The translations under genes and the position numbers were made by a program. Below the pieces are notes generated by a model that worked only from the letters and a program-made list of their open reading frames with translations, was not told where the DNA came from and ran no database searches. Positions 9,936 to 18,291 of a stretch of 64,000 nucleotides of DNA are shown piece after piece. Source of the DNA: Pseudomonas oryzae (GTDB lineage Bacteria > Pseudomonadota > Gammaproteobacteria > Pseudomonadales > Pseudomonadaceae); the NCBI RefSeq assembly GCF_900104805.1, contig NZ_LT629751.1:620001-684000 (forward strand), read 5' to 3'. Within the stretch, counting starts at the first letter, position 1. Each line of letters opens with the position of its first letter.

Positions 9936-11681
9936 TCAGCCTTCTGGCTCAAGGCGGGACGGATCAATCCAGTACAGCCACGGCGTCGAGCCATCAGGCA
10001 TGCGTCGCTTCGCCTGATTCTTCCCGGCTGCCCGCTTGGCGATGGCTCCCACGCTGTCCAGGGCACGCACCACGCGAGGCAGCTCGAAGTCCTTGGCGGC
10101 TTCCTCCAGGCCTATGCGGGTGAACAGGTACAGCGGGCCGGCCTCGGTGATCTCCCGATACCCGGCACGCTCGCGCACCTCGATGGCATCGTCCTTGACG
10201 GACTGGAAGCGGCTTCCGCCATGCCGGTCGATGAAGTTGGCGATTGCGCGCAAGATCTTCCCGTCCTCACTCGGGCCGTCGCCGCGTTCAGTCTGCCAGC
10301 CCTTGAATAGCTCCACCATGTTGGTTGTGCCCTCGAGCTTCTCCAGCGGCAATAACCCCATTCCGGCGGCCAGCTCCAGCGCTAGGGCGATGATGGCGAA
10401 GCGTTCAGCCACGCGGGCCGACTGGCCGGTCACCTCGGGGAAGTGCTTTTTGATGGTTTCCAGCATGGCTTGGAGGCTCTCAAAGTCGCCGCTCTCGATT
10501 AGCATTCGCACGAACTCCGGGCCGGCGTGACCGTAGTGAGTCACGCTGGTGTGCTTGAGCACATCCGACAGGCTGACGCCGTTCGGGTGGCCATGCAGGT
10601 GGTCCCAGGCGCCAAAGCTGCGGCCTGCCGATACGGTGACCAGTCGCACCTCCTGGCCGGCGCGGGTGCGCTTGCCGGCATCGGCCATCTTTTTTTCGAG
10701 GGTGATTTCCCCGCTCGACAGCAGCATGACGCGCCAGCGGCGCACCTTGCGGGCGTTGGTGGAGCGGCTGGCGCGCTGTTTGCCGATGCCATCCGCCACC
10801 CCATAGACGACGTCGCCGACATAGCTCGGATCGGCCTGCCCCAACTCGTCAAGCGCCAGCATACTGTCATTACGCAGGGCGGCGATGCCCTCCAGGCCGT
10901 TGGCAGTAGCGTTCCACTTCCGGTTGAAATGTACACCATGCCCCCAGACCGAGGCGGCGCACTGCACGGCGGTGGTTTTGCCGTTGGAACTGTCCGACAG
11001 CAGATGGAAGCCCCCGCCTGTGTGGATGTCTAGCGGGTGCAGAAGCGCGCCAGCCAGCGCAGTACCGATGGTCAGTTGCAGGATGGGATTACCCGGCAGC
11101 AGTGCGGCAATGCCGTCGCGCCAACCCTCCAGGCTGCCGGCCTTGGCATAGTCGCCATCGTCGTTGCTCTCGGCCTGATAGATGGCCTCGCCGTCGCCGA
11201 TATTCTCCAGGGGGGTAACGAATAGCCTACTGCCGTGCCAGCCGGTAGCGGTGACGGCAGTGACGCGGCGCTTCGGATTCTGCTCGGCGATGTACTCCAC
11301 CACGCGGGCTTGGTGTTGGTGAGCGATCTTCAGGCCCATACCGAGCAGCACCCGGAGAACATCGGCGTATTGGCCGGCCAGCATCTCGCCGGGCATCACC
11401 CAGGTCAGCCAGCGATCGTCCAGATTGCGAAAGCGTAGCAGGCGGCCATAGTCGGTGCCCTTCGACTCGCTGCGGGTCACGGCCTCCACGCGCAAGGGGC
11501 CGCACAGCCACTCATCCACAGGCGTCAGGTTGCCATCCCTGTCGCGCTTGCTGCCGTGGTGCCAGACGCCCGGCATGAGCTGCTTTCCGTCCAGGGGGGT
11601 GGCGTGGTCGTAGGCGCGGAAGCACGGGCGCTTCAGGGGCGCCGCTTCGGGGTCGGGGATCAGCTCGATGACGTTGATCAC
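9936..11681 (-). CDS. DUF927 helicase-like ATPase of integrated element
   Basis: A 581-residue P-loop protein of the DUF927 type, found beside primases in integrative elements and thought to be a replicative helicase. The Walker A region is SDSSNGKTTAVQ near residue 235, preceded by GGGFHLL; an acidic Walker B-like LALDELGQAD follows near residue 280. The C terminus ends WIDPSRLEPEG. I place the start at GTG 11681, which overlaps the primase stop as GTGA and has GGGAGG ahead of it, giving MINVIELIPDPEAAP; an ATG at 11699 is the alternative. It is the last gene of the leftward replication operon. Its 3' end has been tandemly duplicated downstream. Confidence 0.85.
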   Translation of the reverse strand: MINVIELIPDPEAAPLKRPCFRAYDHATPLDGKQLMPGVWHHGSKRDRDGNLTPVDEWLCGPLRVEAVTRSESKGTDYGRLLRFRNLDDRWLTWVMPGEMLAGQYADVLRVLLGMGLKIAHQHQARVVEYIAEQNPKRRVTAVTATGWHGSRLFVTPLENIGDGEAIYQAESNDDGDYAKAGSLEGWRDGIAALLPGNPILQLTIGTALAGALLHPLDIHTGGGFHLLSDSSNGKTTAVQCAASVWGHGVHFNRKWNATANGLEGIAALRNDSMLALDELGQADPSYVGDVVYGVADGIGKQRASRSTNARKVRRWRVMLLSSGEITLEKKMADAGKRTRAGQEVRLVTVSAGRSFGAWDHLHGHPNGVSLSDVLKHTSVTHYGHAGPEFVRMLIESGDFESLQAMLETIKKHFPEVTGQSARVAERFAIIALALELAAGMGLLPLEKLEGTTNMVELFKGWQTERGDGPSEDGKILRAIANFIDRHGGSRFQSVKDDAIEVRERAGYREITEAGPLYLFTRIGLEEAAKDFELPRVVRALDSVGAIAKRAAGKNQAKRRMPDGSTPWLYWIDPSRLEPEG

Positions 11682-12577
11682 TGCTGGGCCTCCCGCCATT
11701 GGCGCAGATCGTTAAAGTCGGACAGCTCCAGCGGTTCTGCGCCGCTCCAGTTCGGGAATACCAGCTTACAGCCGAGTGCGTTGGCGGCCTTGGTGGCAGC
11801 AGTGCGCCCAGGGTTGCCCTTGCCCTTGGCATCGGTCTTGCGGTCGTCGTCGCCGGCCATGACCAGCGGATTGTCCGGGTAGGCAAGGCGCAGGCGGTCG
11901 CCCACGGCAAACAGGTTGCCGGCGTTCATGGCGCAGGCCACGGCGGCACCATTGTGCTCGTGAAGGGTGGCGCCGGTTGCCCAGCCCTCGCAGATGTAGA
12001 TGAGCTGGCCCGCTTCCAGGGGTTTGCCCTGCGCCTGAATCGGGCTGTACGCACCGGTCACCCGCCCACCGGACAGGAAACGCTTGGTGCCCTCCGGGTG
12101 GATGCGTTGCAGGTTCACCAGTTGGCGGGCGACGAACAGCGGCACTAGCAGTTCGGCCCCGAGCTGGCGAAGGCCGTGCGGCTGGCAGCCCTTGCTGACC
12201 AGATAAGGGTGACCAGAGTCTGCAGGCTCTGCGACCGACCACAGGTCAACCGCCTCTACAGCGGCGACCTGCTGGCGCTGGCGCTTCTCAGCCTCATGCT
12301 GGCAGCGAGCCTGCTCGATGCGAATGGTGATTAACTGAGCCTCGCGCTGATCGGCGGGATGGCGACTGCTCCAGGATTTCCATTCCCCAGTACTCCAGCT
12401 GCCAAGGGCGCCCCAGGCGATCACGTCCAGATGCAGGACGTACCAGCCATTGCGACGGCCGGCGCGGTCGCCGGGGACGTGGAAACGGTGAATCTTGCCG
12501 TCAGGGATCGGCAGGCAGTCCAGCGGGCCGAGGGTGGCGGCCAGAGCGTCACGAAACAGCATCACAGGGTCAGTCAT
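11678..12577 (-). CDS. Toprim-domain primase-like protein
   Basis: A 299-residue protein resembling the primase half of P4-type or plasmid replication proteins. An N-terminal region with FHVPGDRAGRRNGWYVLHLD is followed by the Toprim domain: YICEGWATGATLHEHNG (about 198-214, catalytic Glu) and PLVMAGDDDRKTDAKGKGNP (about 236, the DxD metal site). No zinc-binding primase motif is seen at the N terminus. It overlaps both neighbours by a few bases (12570-12577 and 11678-11681), so the operon is translationally coupled. It probably primes replication of the excised element together with the DUF927 protein. Confidence 0.88.
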   Translation of the reverse strand: MTDPVMLFRDALAATLGPLDCLPIPDGKIHRFHVPGDRAGRRNGWYVLHLDVIAWGALGSWSTGEWKSWSSRHPADQREAQLITIRIEQARCQHEAEKRQRQQVAAVEAVDLWSVAEPADSGHPYLVSKGCQPHGLRQLGAELLVPLFVARQLVNLQRIHPEGTKRFLSGGRVTGAYSPIQAQGKPLEAGQLIYICEGWATGATLHEHNGAAVACAMNAGNLFAVGDRLRLAYPDNPLVMAGDDDRKTDAKGKGNPGRTAATKAANALGCKLVFPNWSGAEPLELSDFNDLRQWREAQQ

Positions 12578-12818
12578 GGCGGGCCTCCAGTTGTTCAGCG
12601 TGCTTCAGGGGGGCGATGGTCAGGCTCTCGGCGGCGGTTTGCCATGCAGGCAGTGCTGCAGCGCGTAGGCCGTCTGTGGCGTTTGGATTGGTAGCTCGAT
12701 GGAGCGCCTGCCTGGCTTTGTGGATCAGTTCCAAGTGGCGGGGGGCGATCAGGCTGGTGACTTTCGCCGGGCAAGCCGAAGCCGTCGCCGCCTGGTGGCA
12801 GCATTGAAGATCGATCAT
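12570..12818 (-). CDS. small protein of the replication operon, function unknown
   Basis: An 82-residue protein starting MIDLQCCHQAATASACPAK and mostly helical by composition (HLELIHKARQALHRAT). It starts behind GAGGGATAACC and overlaps the primase start by 8 bases. I do not recognise a family. Its tight packing between the AlpA-like gene group and the primase is the main evidence that it is translated. Confidence 0.6.
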   Translation of the reverse strand: MIDLQCCHQAATASACPAKVTSLIAPRHLELIHKARQALHRATNPNATDGLRAAALPAWQTAAESLTIAPLKHAEQLEARHD

Positions 12819-12821
12819 TGG

Positions 12822-12971
12822 TTATCCCTCTGCGGTGTCTGAAGCGACGGCCTTGGTCAGGCGTGCAAGGGCGCGGCAGCGGGCGATTCTGCTGAGGACT
12901 TCATCGGTAGCTGCGTCATGCTGGCCGTGCGTGCGGCTGATCAGTTTGTCTGTGCGGGTGGCCGTTTTCAT
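12822..12971 (-). CDS. very small protein after AlpA-like regulator
   Basis: A 49-residue reading frame starting MKTATRTDKLISRTHGQHDA and ending in a basic helix (RIARCRALARLTKAVASDTA). Its ATG overlaps the stop codon of the AlpA-like gene (TAATG), and it ends three bases before the next gene's start, so it fits the coupled operon. It is too short for a family call. It could be a small DNA-binding or accessory protein; I assign no function. Confidence 0.5.
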   Translation of the reverse strand: MKTATRTDKLISRTHGQHDAATDEVLSRIARCRALARLTKAVASDTAEG

Positions 12972-13177
12972 TATCGTGTCGGCTCGCCCAGTCGCTCGGC
13001 AATCCACGCCTCGATCTCCAGGGAGTCCCAGCCAACCGCACGAGTGCCAATTTTGCGTGCTTGGGGAAATTTCCCCTGCCGCATAAGAACGTAAATCCAC
13101 GCTCGGCAATAGCCGGTGGCGGCTAGCACTTCCGGTCGGCGCATGATGCGTCGGTTCGCTTTGTTCACAATACTCAT
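12971..13177 (-). CDS. AlpA-family helix-turn-helix regulator
   Basis: A 68-residue winged-helix protein: RRPEVLAATGYCRAWIYVLM is the recognition region and GWDSLEIEAWIAERL the C-terminal helix, the pattern of AlpA/Cox-type proteins. These activate integrase transcription or act as excisionases in prophages and islands. ATG 13177 was chosen for its GGAGG ribosome site at 8 bases; a TTG two codons upstream is less likely. It heads the leftward operon and is its probable regulator. The ~300 bases to its right hold no convincing gene and should carry its promoter. Confidence 0.85.
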   Translation of the reverse strand: MSIVNKANRRIMRRPEVLAATGYCRAWIYVLMRQGKFPQARKIGTRAVGWDSLEIEAWIAERLGEPTR

Positions 13178-13486
13178 AGCCAATACCTCCGTCAGTTGAT
13201 GGTCTCGAATGGAACTGGCTGGTATTTAATCTGAGCTTGAAATTCTTGTATTCACTCGGTTTTTCCAAAAATATAGGGGTTGAAAGTCCATGGCTGATAT
13301 TGTAGGGGGTGCTTTGGTGGGCTGTGAGCAGTTAATAAAACAGGGCTTGAACGCTAGGGGCTTCATGTCACGGATAACCGCATGAAGCACCGCAAACAGA
13401 TCAGTGCGCTCGGGAAGCGGATCAAGCTGCTGTCTGAAGCGGGACTCAAAGTTACAAAACGGTCGCCGCGGACAGATTCCCAACAT

Positions 13487-13942
13487 GATCAGCATTCACG
13501 TGCGCGCGCCGGAGATCGAGAGTTGCGTGATGCCTGGCCACTGGAAAGTGATCCGATAAAGGGCAAGGGCAACGCCTCGGCGGAGGGAACTTTGGTCGAG
13601 TGCACCAGCGGCTACCTGATGCTGATGAAGATGAACGATGCGACGACGAACTCGGCTGCGGAGGGTTTCAGCTCGGCGTTGAATCGCCATACCGATGGCG
13701 GGGTGCAAGAGCATGACCTGTGACCAAGGACGGGAGATGGCAGGCCATGCGGAGATCACCCTCAAGACCTGGGTAGCGATCTATTTCTACGACCCGGACA
13801 GCCTTTGGCAGCGTTGTAAGCTGGATGCGATTGCCTACGAGCTGAGCATCCGACCGCGCAAGCGCTTCGGCTTCATGTGGCCCATCGAGGACATGACGAG
13901 TTGATGGCCAAGCATCTCGAGGCACCTGCTTCACTCCAGTAA
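13487..13942 (+). pseudogene. IS30-family transposase remnant
   Basis: The second half of an IS30-type DDE transposase in broken form. MISIHVRAPEIESCVMPGHW matches the segment before the first catalytic Asp; after a frame change, NASAEGTLVECTSGYLMLMK and AAEGFSSALNRH follow; then in a third frame MTCDQGREMAGHAEITLKTW, with the second Asp; then a deletion joins DSLWQRC to LDAIAYELSIRPRKRFGF, removing part of the segment leading to the Glu. A last frame change restores LMAKHLEAPASLQ before the TAA at 13940. It cannot make an active enzyme. A possible N-terminal piece starts near 13382. Its end overlaps the end of the relaxase gene by 12 bases. Confidence 0.8.
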
Positions 13943-16900
13943 CTGGGTTGAACTCAGCTCCAGCAACCGCCACTGCTCTGAATCCCAGCACTGATCGGTG
14001 TCCTGATGTGGTGTTTCTATCATGTCGGTCGGGGCGTTTTTTTCAGGTGGTGGGTCTGGATCCGATTGGCGGCTCATCAAGAGGGAAATGGAGGGTGGTT
14101 TTTGCTGAGCGGATCCAGCGAGCTTGATGCTGCATAGGAGCAAACGTAAGCGAATGGCTTGAAGCGATAGCCTCTTGTATCGAAGGGTTGGCAAGGGTTT
14201 CGTTGATTTGCGCATTGGTTCCGCTGGAAATGCTCTCATCGCCAATGCGAGCTTCTGCAAGCTCTGCTGGAGCCACTTACGGATCAGATCGTGCCAGCAG
14301 TGGTCGTGATCGCTTACTTCGATAACTCGGTAGCCAGCCTGCTGTACCTGACGAAGTTCGTCGGATAACGGTCCGACGAGCCGCAACTGCAGAGTTGGCC
14401 GTAAAGGAGTTGTTGCTGCGATCCTGCCGGGATAGGAGAAGGTATTCCCTCCGCGGCTGAGTACCGTCAGTGTATCCGGCTGGTCGGAGAAGAACATCGA
14501 TTCGTGGGGCGCAGGGGGGAGTGATTTTGCGGCAGGTATGGCATTCAGAGCACAGGCCTTGCTCCTGAAGTGGGATGTGTGGCCGGCGAACACAATGTAA
14601 TCTGCTGCGTCTAGATAAAACCTTGCAGGTTGCCGTGATCGTGTGAAGGCCACGTATGCGGCACGACGAGTGCTCATTGCGCTTCCAAGATAGAGGGCGT
14701 GATCAACAGTCAATCCCTGGCTCTTGTGGACGGTCATTGCGTAGCCGTACTGGAAGGCAGCGTATTTGCTTAGCGCAACGGTGATCTCCTGCGGCCCGCG
14801 ATCCAGGCGCAAGTGCAGCATGATTTCCGGGGCCATGTCGGCGGTCGGGCCTGGGCGTTCATCAATACCCAGCAGCACCGCGCGGTCACCGTTGTAGAGC
14901 CGCTGGCCGGCTATTTCGGCATTCTTGCGTAGCAGCAGACGATCACCTGGGGCTATGAGCAGCTGGCCGCTCCCCTGCTTGGGTAGTTCGACACGAACAG
15001 TGCGCTCCTCCGTGACATCGAGTTCGCCAGCGGCCACCCGGGCTTCCCGCACCCGCTCGTTGAGCTGGCGTACGTCCTGGTTGCGGTCGGCCAGCAGCAG
15101 AACCTGCTGCCAATCGGTGCCGCTGGCAGTGAGCTGCAGGGCGTCGGCCAGCAGTCGCTCGCTGGCGGGGCTGTCACCACTGATCCTGAGCAGGTCGCGG
15201 TTCTGCATCATCTGCAGAGCCTGCCCTGGCTCTCCCTCGTACCATGCCTGCGAGATGGCCCGGTCAGCCGGATCCGCCTGGCGAGCGATCTCGATGATTT
15301 CCGCGCGACCGATCTGCTGTCCCAGCATGGCGAAGGTCGATGCCGAGCCGACAGCCTCCAGCTGGCGCTCATCGCCGACCAGCACCAGCTTGGCGTCAGC
15401 CTGGGAAGCATGGCTGGCTAGGCGATGCAGGGTGCGGGTGTCGATCATGCCGGCCTCGTCGACGATCAGCACGTCGCCTGCTTGGAGCTGAAAGCGCTTG
15501 TCGCCCTTGCCCAGCTCCAGCTTCATTAGCAGCGCATGTATCGTCGAGCTGGCAATGCCCGAGCTCTTCTCCAGCTCAGCTGCGGCAGCCCCGCTGGGGG
15601 CGAGGCCAATGACCCGGCAGCCATTGGCTTCATAGGCGATTTTCAGCGCAGCCAGCGAGGCCGACTTGCCGACACCCGCTGCGCCCTGGACCAGCGCCAG
15701 GCGGTTGCCCTGGGCTGCATGGTGGACGGCATGGGCCTGCTCATCGCGCAGCTCAAATCCACGCTGTGCCTGAAATGAAGCCAGTGCAGCTGTCACCGAG
15801 TTCGACTGCAGGGCAAATTGAGGGGCGAAGCGGCTGGCGCCGGCGAATTGCAGCAAATCGAGCTCCATCTCGATCATGTCCAGTGTCGTGTAAAGCTGGC
15901 GCCCATTGCTGATGGGGAGCGGGATGATGCGCATCTGACGGATCAGCTCGCTGCGCAGGAGCTCCAGCGCATCCAGGCCTCCATGGTCGATGGCCAGTTG
16001 TGCTGCTAGGCGATCCAAGGCGAGACCATCGAATACCGATGCGCCCTTGAAAAGCAGCGCCTCCAGTAGGAGCAGGCTGGGAGGCTGGCGCTCGGCAGGT
16101 GCAAGGCGGATGTCGGTGAGTGCCTCGAACCAGTGCTGGCGCAAAAGAGAGGTGTCTACGGCCTGTTTGCGGCTCCTGGTGCGTTTGGCTGCAGCCCGCT
16201 TCGCCGCTGCGCCGATTTCCGCCATGTCCTGCACGCAGCTCAGGATCTGTGCCCGGCGGCTGGAGAAATGGCGGATCTGCTCCTCGCCAATGCCGGCAAC
16301 CGTCAGGCCGAACTGCTCCATGTCATTGTGCAGACTGGCCGCCAGCTCCGGCGCATCACGGCGCAGCGCGTGAGCCAGGGCCGCATCGAAAAGCAATGCG
16401 ATCTCGCGTTGCCGGTCGAATAGTTCACTGGCGTCCAGACTCAGCCAGGTACCGTCGGGAGCCAGCACCATGTTGGGTATTTCCAGGTGGACGTGCAGAT
16501 GCGGATCGAGATCGCGGGAGGTGAAATGTAGGTACTGCATTGCCAGCAGGCCGGCCTCTTCCTCGATGGCGCCGCCAGCTCCGCGACGGGTACGGATCAG
16601 CCAGCGCTGTTCGAGATTTTCAAATGCGCGCCGTGAGGCTTCCAGGACGGCCGATTCGATTTTTTGCTGCACGGGCCGGCTGGCGGCCGCGTAGGCCAGG
16701 GAAACCGATTTGTCGCAGTTCAGTGATGTCGAGTAGCCCGCCACGCAGCGCTCGGAGGACTGCAACTCGGCAAGGCGACGCGGCGAGAGCAAAGGCAAGC
16801 CTGTGCGTGGGTGTATGCCGGAGAAGATCTGCACATAGTCACCAGTCTGTGGTTCGCCATGCAGACCCAGACTTGCGGCGGCGGAGCCGATGAAGCTGGC

Positions 16901-17050
16901 CAAAGGAATATCGCTGTCCACCTGATGGAAGTAGTCCTCGCGCCCGCTGTTAGGAGCAGGGCCAGCCTGCTGCAACTCGCCTCGCTCGTGATAGTCCGCC
17001 CGCGACTGCACGGCATCGGCATAGAGTTTGTCGACACTAAAAACGCTCAC
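13931..17050 (-). CDS. MobF-family conjugative relaxase with helicase domain
   Basis: A 1,039-residue TrwC/TraI-like protein that would nick oriT, stay bound to the 5' end and unwind the transferred strand. The relaxase domain holds the metal-binding histidine triad in DPHLHVHLEIPN near residue 184 and conserved CDKSVSLAYA near 112. The helicase domain holds Walker A GAAGVGKSAS (near 457), Walker B VDEAGMID (near 532), LVGDERQLEAVGS and the C-terminal TVHKSQGLTVDHALYLG / AYVAFTRSR motifs of RecD-type SF1 helicases. The usual N-terminal catalytic tyrosine region is present as LYADAVQSRADYHERG. The last codons lie in IS30-derived sequence, so the original C terminus may have been changed. It overlaps the upstream accessory gene by ATGA. 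Confidence 0.93.
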   Translation of the reverse strand: MSVFSVDKLYADAVQSRADYHERGELQQAGPAPNSGREDYFHQVDSDIPLASFIGSAAASLGLHGEPQTGDYVQIFSGIHPRTGLPLLSPRRLAELQSSERCVAGYSTSLNCDKSVSLAYAAASRPVQQKIESAVLEASRRAFENLEQRWLIRTRRGAGGAIEEEAGLLAMQYLHFTSRDLDPHLHVHLEIPNMVLAPDGTWLSLDASELFDRQREIALLFDAALAHALRRDAPELAASLHNDMEQFGLTVAGIGEEQIRHFSSRRAQILSCVQDMAEIGAAAKRAAAKRTRSRKQAVDTSLLRQHWFEALTDIRLAPAERQPPSLLLLEALLFKGASVFDGLALDRLAAQLAIDHGGLDALELLRSELIRQMRIIPLPISNGRQLYTTLDMIEMELDLLQFAGASRFAPQFALQSNSVTAALASFQAQRGFELRDEQAHAVHHAAQGNRLALVQGAAGVGKSASLAALKIAYEANGCRVIGLAPSGAAAAELEKSSGIASSTIHALLMKLELGKGDKRFQLQAGDVLIVDEAGMIDTRTLHRLASHASQADAKLVLVGDERQLEAVGSASTFAMLGQQIGRAEIIEIARQADPADRAISQAWYEGEPGQALQMMQNRDLLRISGDSPASERLLADALQLTASGTDWQQVLLLADRNQDVRQLNERVREARVAAGELDVTEERTVRVELPKQGSGQLLIAPGDRLLLRKNAEIAGQRLYNGDRAVLLGIDERPGPTADMAPEIMLHLRLDRGPQEITVALSKYAAFQYGYAMTVHKSQGLTVDHALYLGSAMSTRRAAYVAFTRSRQPARFYLDAADYIVFAGHTSHFRSKACALNAIPAAKSLPPAPHESMFFSDQPDTLTVLSRGGNTFSYPGRIAATTPLRPTLQLRLVGPLSDELRQVQQAGYRVIEVSDHDHCWHDLIRKWLQQSLQKLALAMRAFPAEPMRKSTKPLPTLRYKRLSLQAIRLRLLLCSIKLAGSAQQKPPSISLLMSRQSDPDPPPEKNAPTDMIETPHQDTDQCWDSEQWRLLELSSTQLLE

Positions 17051-17397
17051 TCGCGGTCTCCTTCTGCCCCGACAAGCAGCTCCTGCATTGCGCTGGCCAC
17101 GCCCAGCCGGGCGGCTTCTCGCACGATGTGTTCGTTGACCGTCGTCAGCGCTTCGAGGTGATCGCGAACGGCTGCGGCGATAGCCAGGCGCAGGTCGCTG
17201 TCGATCAGGCTCTTGCCTCTGACGGTCCTGTGCAGTCGGCCTGAATGTCCCTCGATTGCTGCCGCCAGATCGGCCTCATCAATCGTGAGCAGGGCTTCCA
17301 AAAGTCGGGACTTGGGCACCTGCAAGCGTGCCGAGAGACGGCGCAGGCGGGCCTCCGTTGCTGGATCGGTGAGCGTTTGCGTCAGTGAAGTCCCCAT
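17047..17397 (-). CDS. relaxosome accessory protein candidate
   Basis: A 116-residue protein, MGTSLTQTLTDPATEARLRR onwards, with an N-terminal part (TEARLRRLSARLQVPKSRLLEALL) that resembles a ribbon-helix-helix-type DNA-binding start, followed by a helical region. The ATG at 17397 has GGAGGAA 7 bases ahead; a GTG at 17421 is an alternative. It overlaps the relaxase start by 4 bases. Position directly upstream of a MobF relaxase and next to the probable oriT suggests a TrwA- or TraJ-like role in presenting oriT. The family is not recognised with certainty. Confidence 0.65.
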   Translation of the reverse strand: MGTSLTQTLTDPATEARLRRLSARLQVPKSRLLEALLTIDEADLAAAIEGHSGRLHRTVRGKSLIDSDLRLAIAAAVRDHLEALTTVNEHIVREAARLGVASAMQELLVGAEGDRE

Positions 17398-17745
17398 GCC
17401 GAGTTCCTCCAGGCCGCTCACATGAGGGCCTCGTTAACCATTTGTTATCCCGAATCGTGCTTCAGGCGCGCGTCGCGCCTGGCCTCCGGCCGTGCCCGAC
17501 ATCTCGGAGAGTGCAGCCGTGTTAGCAAGGTATTCCTCTCTCTGTGCTGGTTATAGATACAGTCTTTAATTTTGTGACATTGATCTCATGTTTAAATTGA
17601 CGGTCCTGTGTTTACAAGTAATATGGGTCGTGACGGAGCGGTGATCCCATGTTTACAAGCATTTCCAGGGGGTGCGGTCGCCCGTCATACTGACTTGCAA
17701 CCAGTTGAAGCAGCACGGAACAGGTGCGTGGATAGGAGCAAGTCA
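17398..17745. other. candidate origin of transfer (oriT) and divergent promoter region
   Basis: A 348-base gap between the leftward relaxase operon and the rightward traKLM-like operon. It holds a perfect 8-bp inverted repeat CAGGCGCG-CGT-CGCGCCTG (17463-17481); TATAGATA at 17552-17559, whose complement TATCTATA resembles the TCTATA core of IncW-type nic sites; an AT-rich tract; and three similar boxes TGTTTA(A/C)A starting at 17589, 17609 and 17650, that is 20 and 41 bases apart. The layout matches oriT regions of conjugative plasmids. The nic assignment is an inference. Confidence 0.55.
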
Positions 17746-18282
17746 ATGTCTGGTGATGATGTAGAGCGCAGTGGGGGAGAGATAACCACTGAGGCAGAGC
17801 AGGCTGCGCGCCTGCAGCAAGATGCCGATGAGATGACTCGAGCTTTGCGCGAGGCTCTGGAAAGGCGCAAGCAGCGAGCAGCCGCGGGCTTGCAGGATGT
17901 GCGCAGAACCAAAGGGTGGGCGGTGAGGGCCTTGTTGCCGAGGATCGAGATACTCCGCGAGGCGACCCGGCTGGCAACCCCCATTCGCGAGCAGCAGGTC
18001 ATGTTGAGTGAGGTCGGGATCATCGTCTCGTACAACTCGTTACGACGATTTCTGATGGACTATCTGCCCGATGAATACATGAAGTACCTGGCCAACGTAC
18101 GAACGACTCGGCAGCGGCCGTCAGCAGGGCAGAAGAGTGATGTGGTTGAGGTTGAACAACAGAAAGTGGAGTCCGTGCGAAAGCCAGTCATATCCGAAAG
18201 GCATGCGCCGGTAATTGATGACCCTGCAGCTCTACGTCGTGTGCGTGACGAAGATGTGGATCTGGAGGACTACGACATGTAG
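17746..18282 (+). CDS. TraK-like DNA-binding protein candidate
   Basis: A 178-residue charged protein. After a disordered N terminus (MSGDDVERSGGE) comes a long helix, EMTRALREALERRKQRAAAG, then a helix-turn-helix-like region around QVMLSEVGIIVSYNSLRRFL and an acidic tail ending DLEDYDM. ATG 17746 follows AGGAG at 7 bases; upstream in-frame codons lie in the probable oriT and are unlikely to be translated. First gene of a three-gene set with the size order and features of IncP traK-traL-traM (oriT binder, ParA-like ATPase, membrane protein), on which the call rests. Confidence 0.65.
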   Translation: MSGDDVERSGGEITTEAEQAARLQQDADEMTRALREALERRKQRAAAGLQDVRRTKGWAVRALLPRIEILREATRLATPIREQQVMLSEVGIIVSYNSLRRFLMDYLPDEYMKYLANVRTTRQRPSAGQKSDVVEVEQQKVESVRKPVISERHAPVIDDPAALRRVRDEDVDLEDYDM

Positions 18283-18291
18283 AGAGGGTGT

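Larger units (their letters stand above)
9478..10067. repeat. ~300-bp tandem duplication of the DUF927 3' end
   Basis: Two imperfect copies lie head to tail: 9478-9781 and 9782-10067. Both begin TTTGATGTTTTG(C/T)CGTACCAC, run through 9-bp repeats (TACCACGGG x3 at 9493-9519; TACCACAGG/TGCCACAGG at 9797-9820 and again at 9869-9883), share TGGCACCTGTGGCAC, and end with the same coding sequence as the last ~45 codons of the DUF927 gene. Only the second copy is continuous with the intact gene. Unequal recombination between the short repeats would explain this. Confidence 0.85.

Noticed and set aside
13226-13495. An 89-codon minus-strand frame upstream of the AlpA-like gene
   Set aside because: It overlaps the IS30 remnant and has a composition unlike a protein; no ribosome site.
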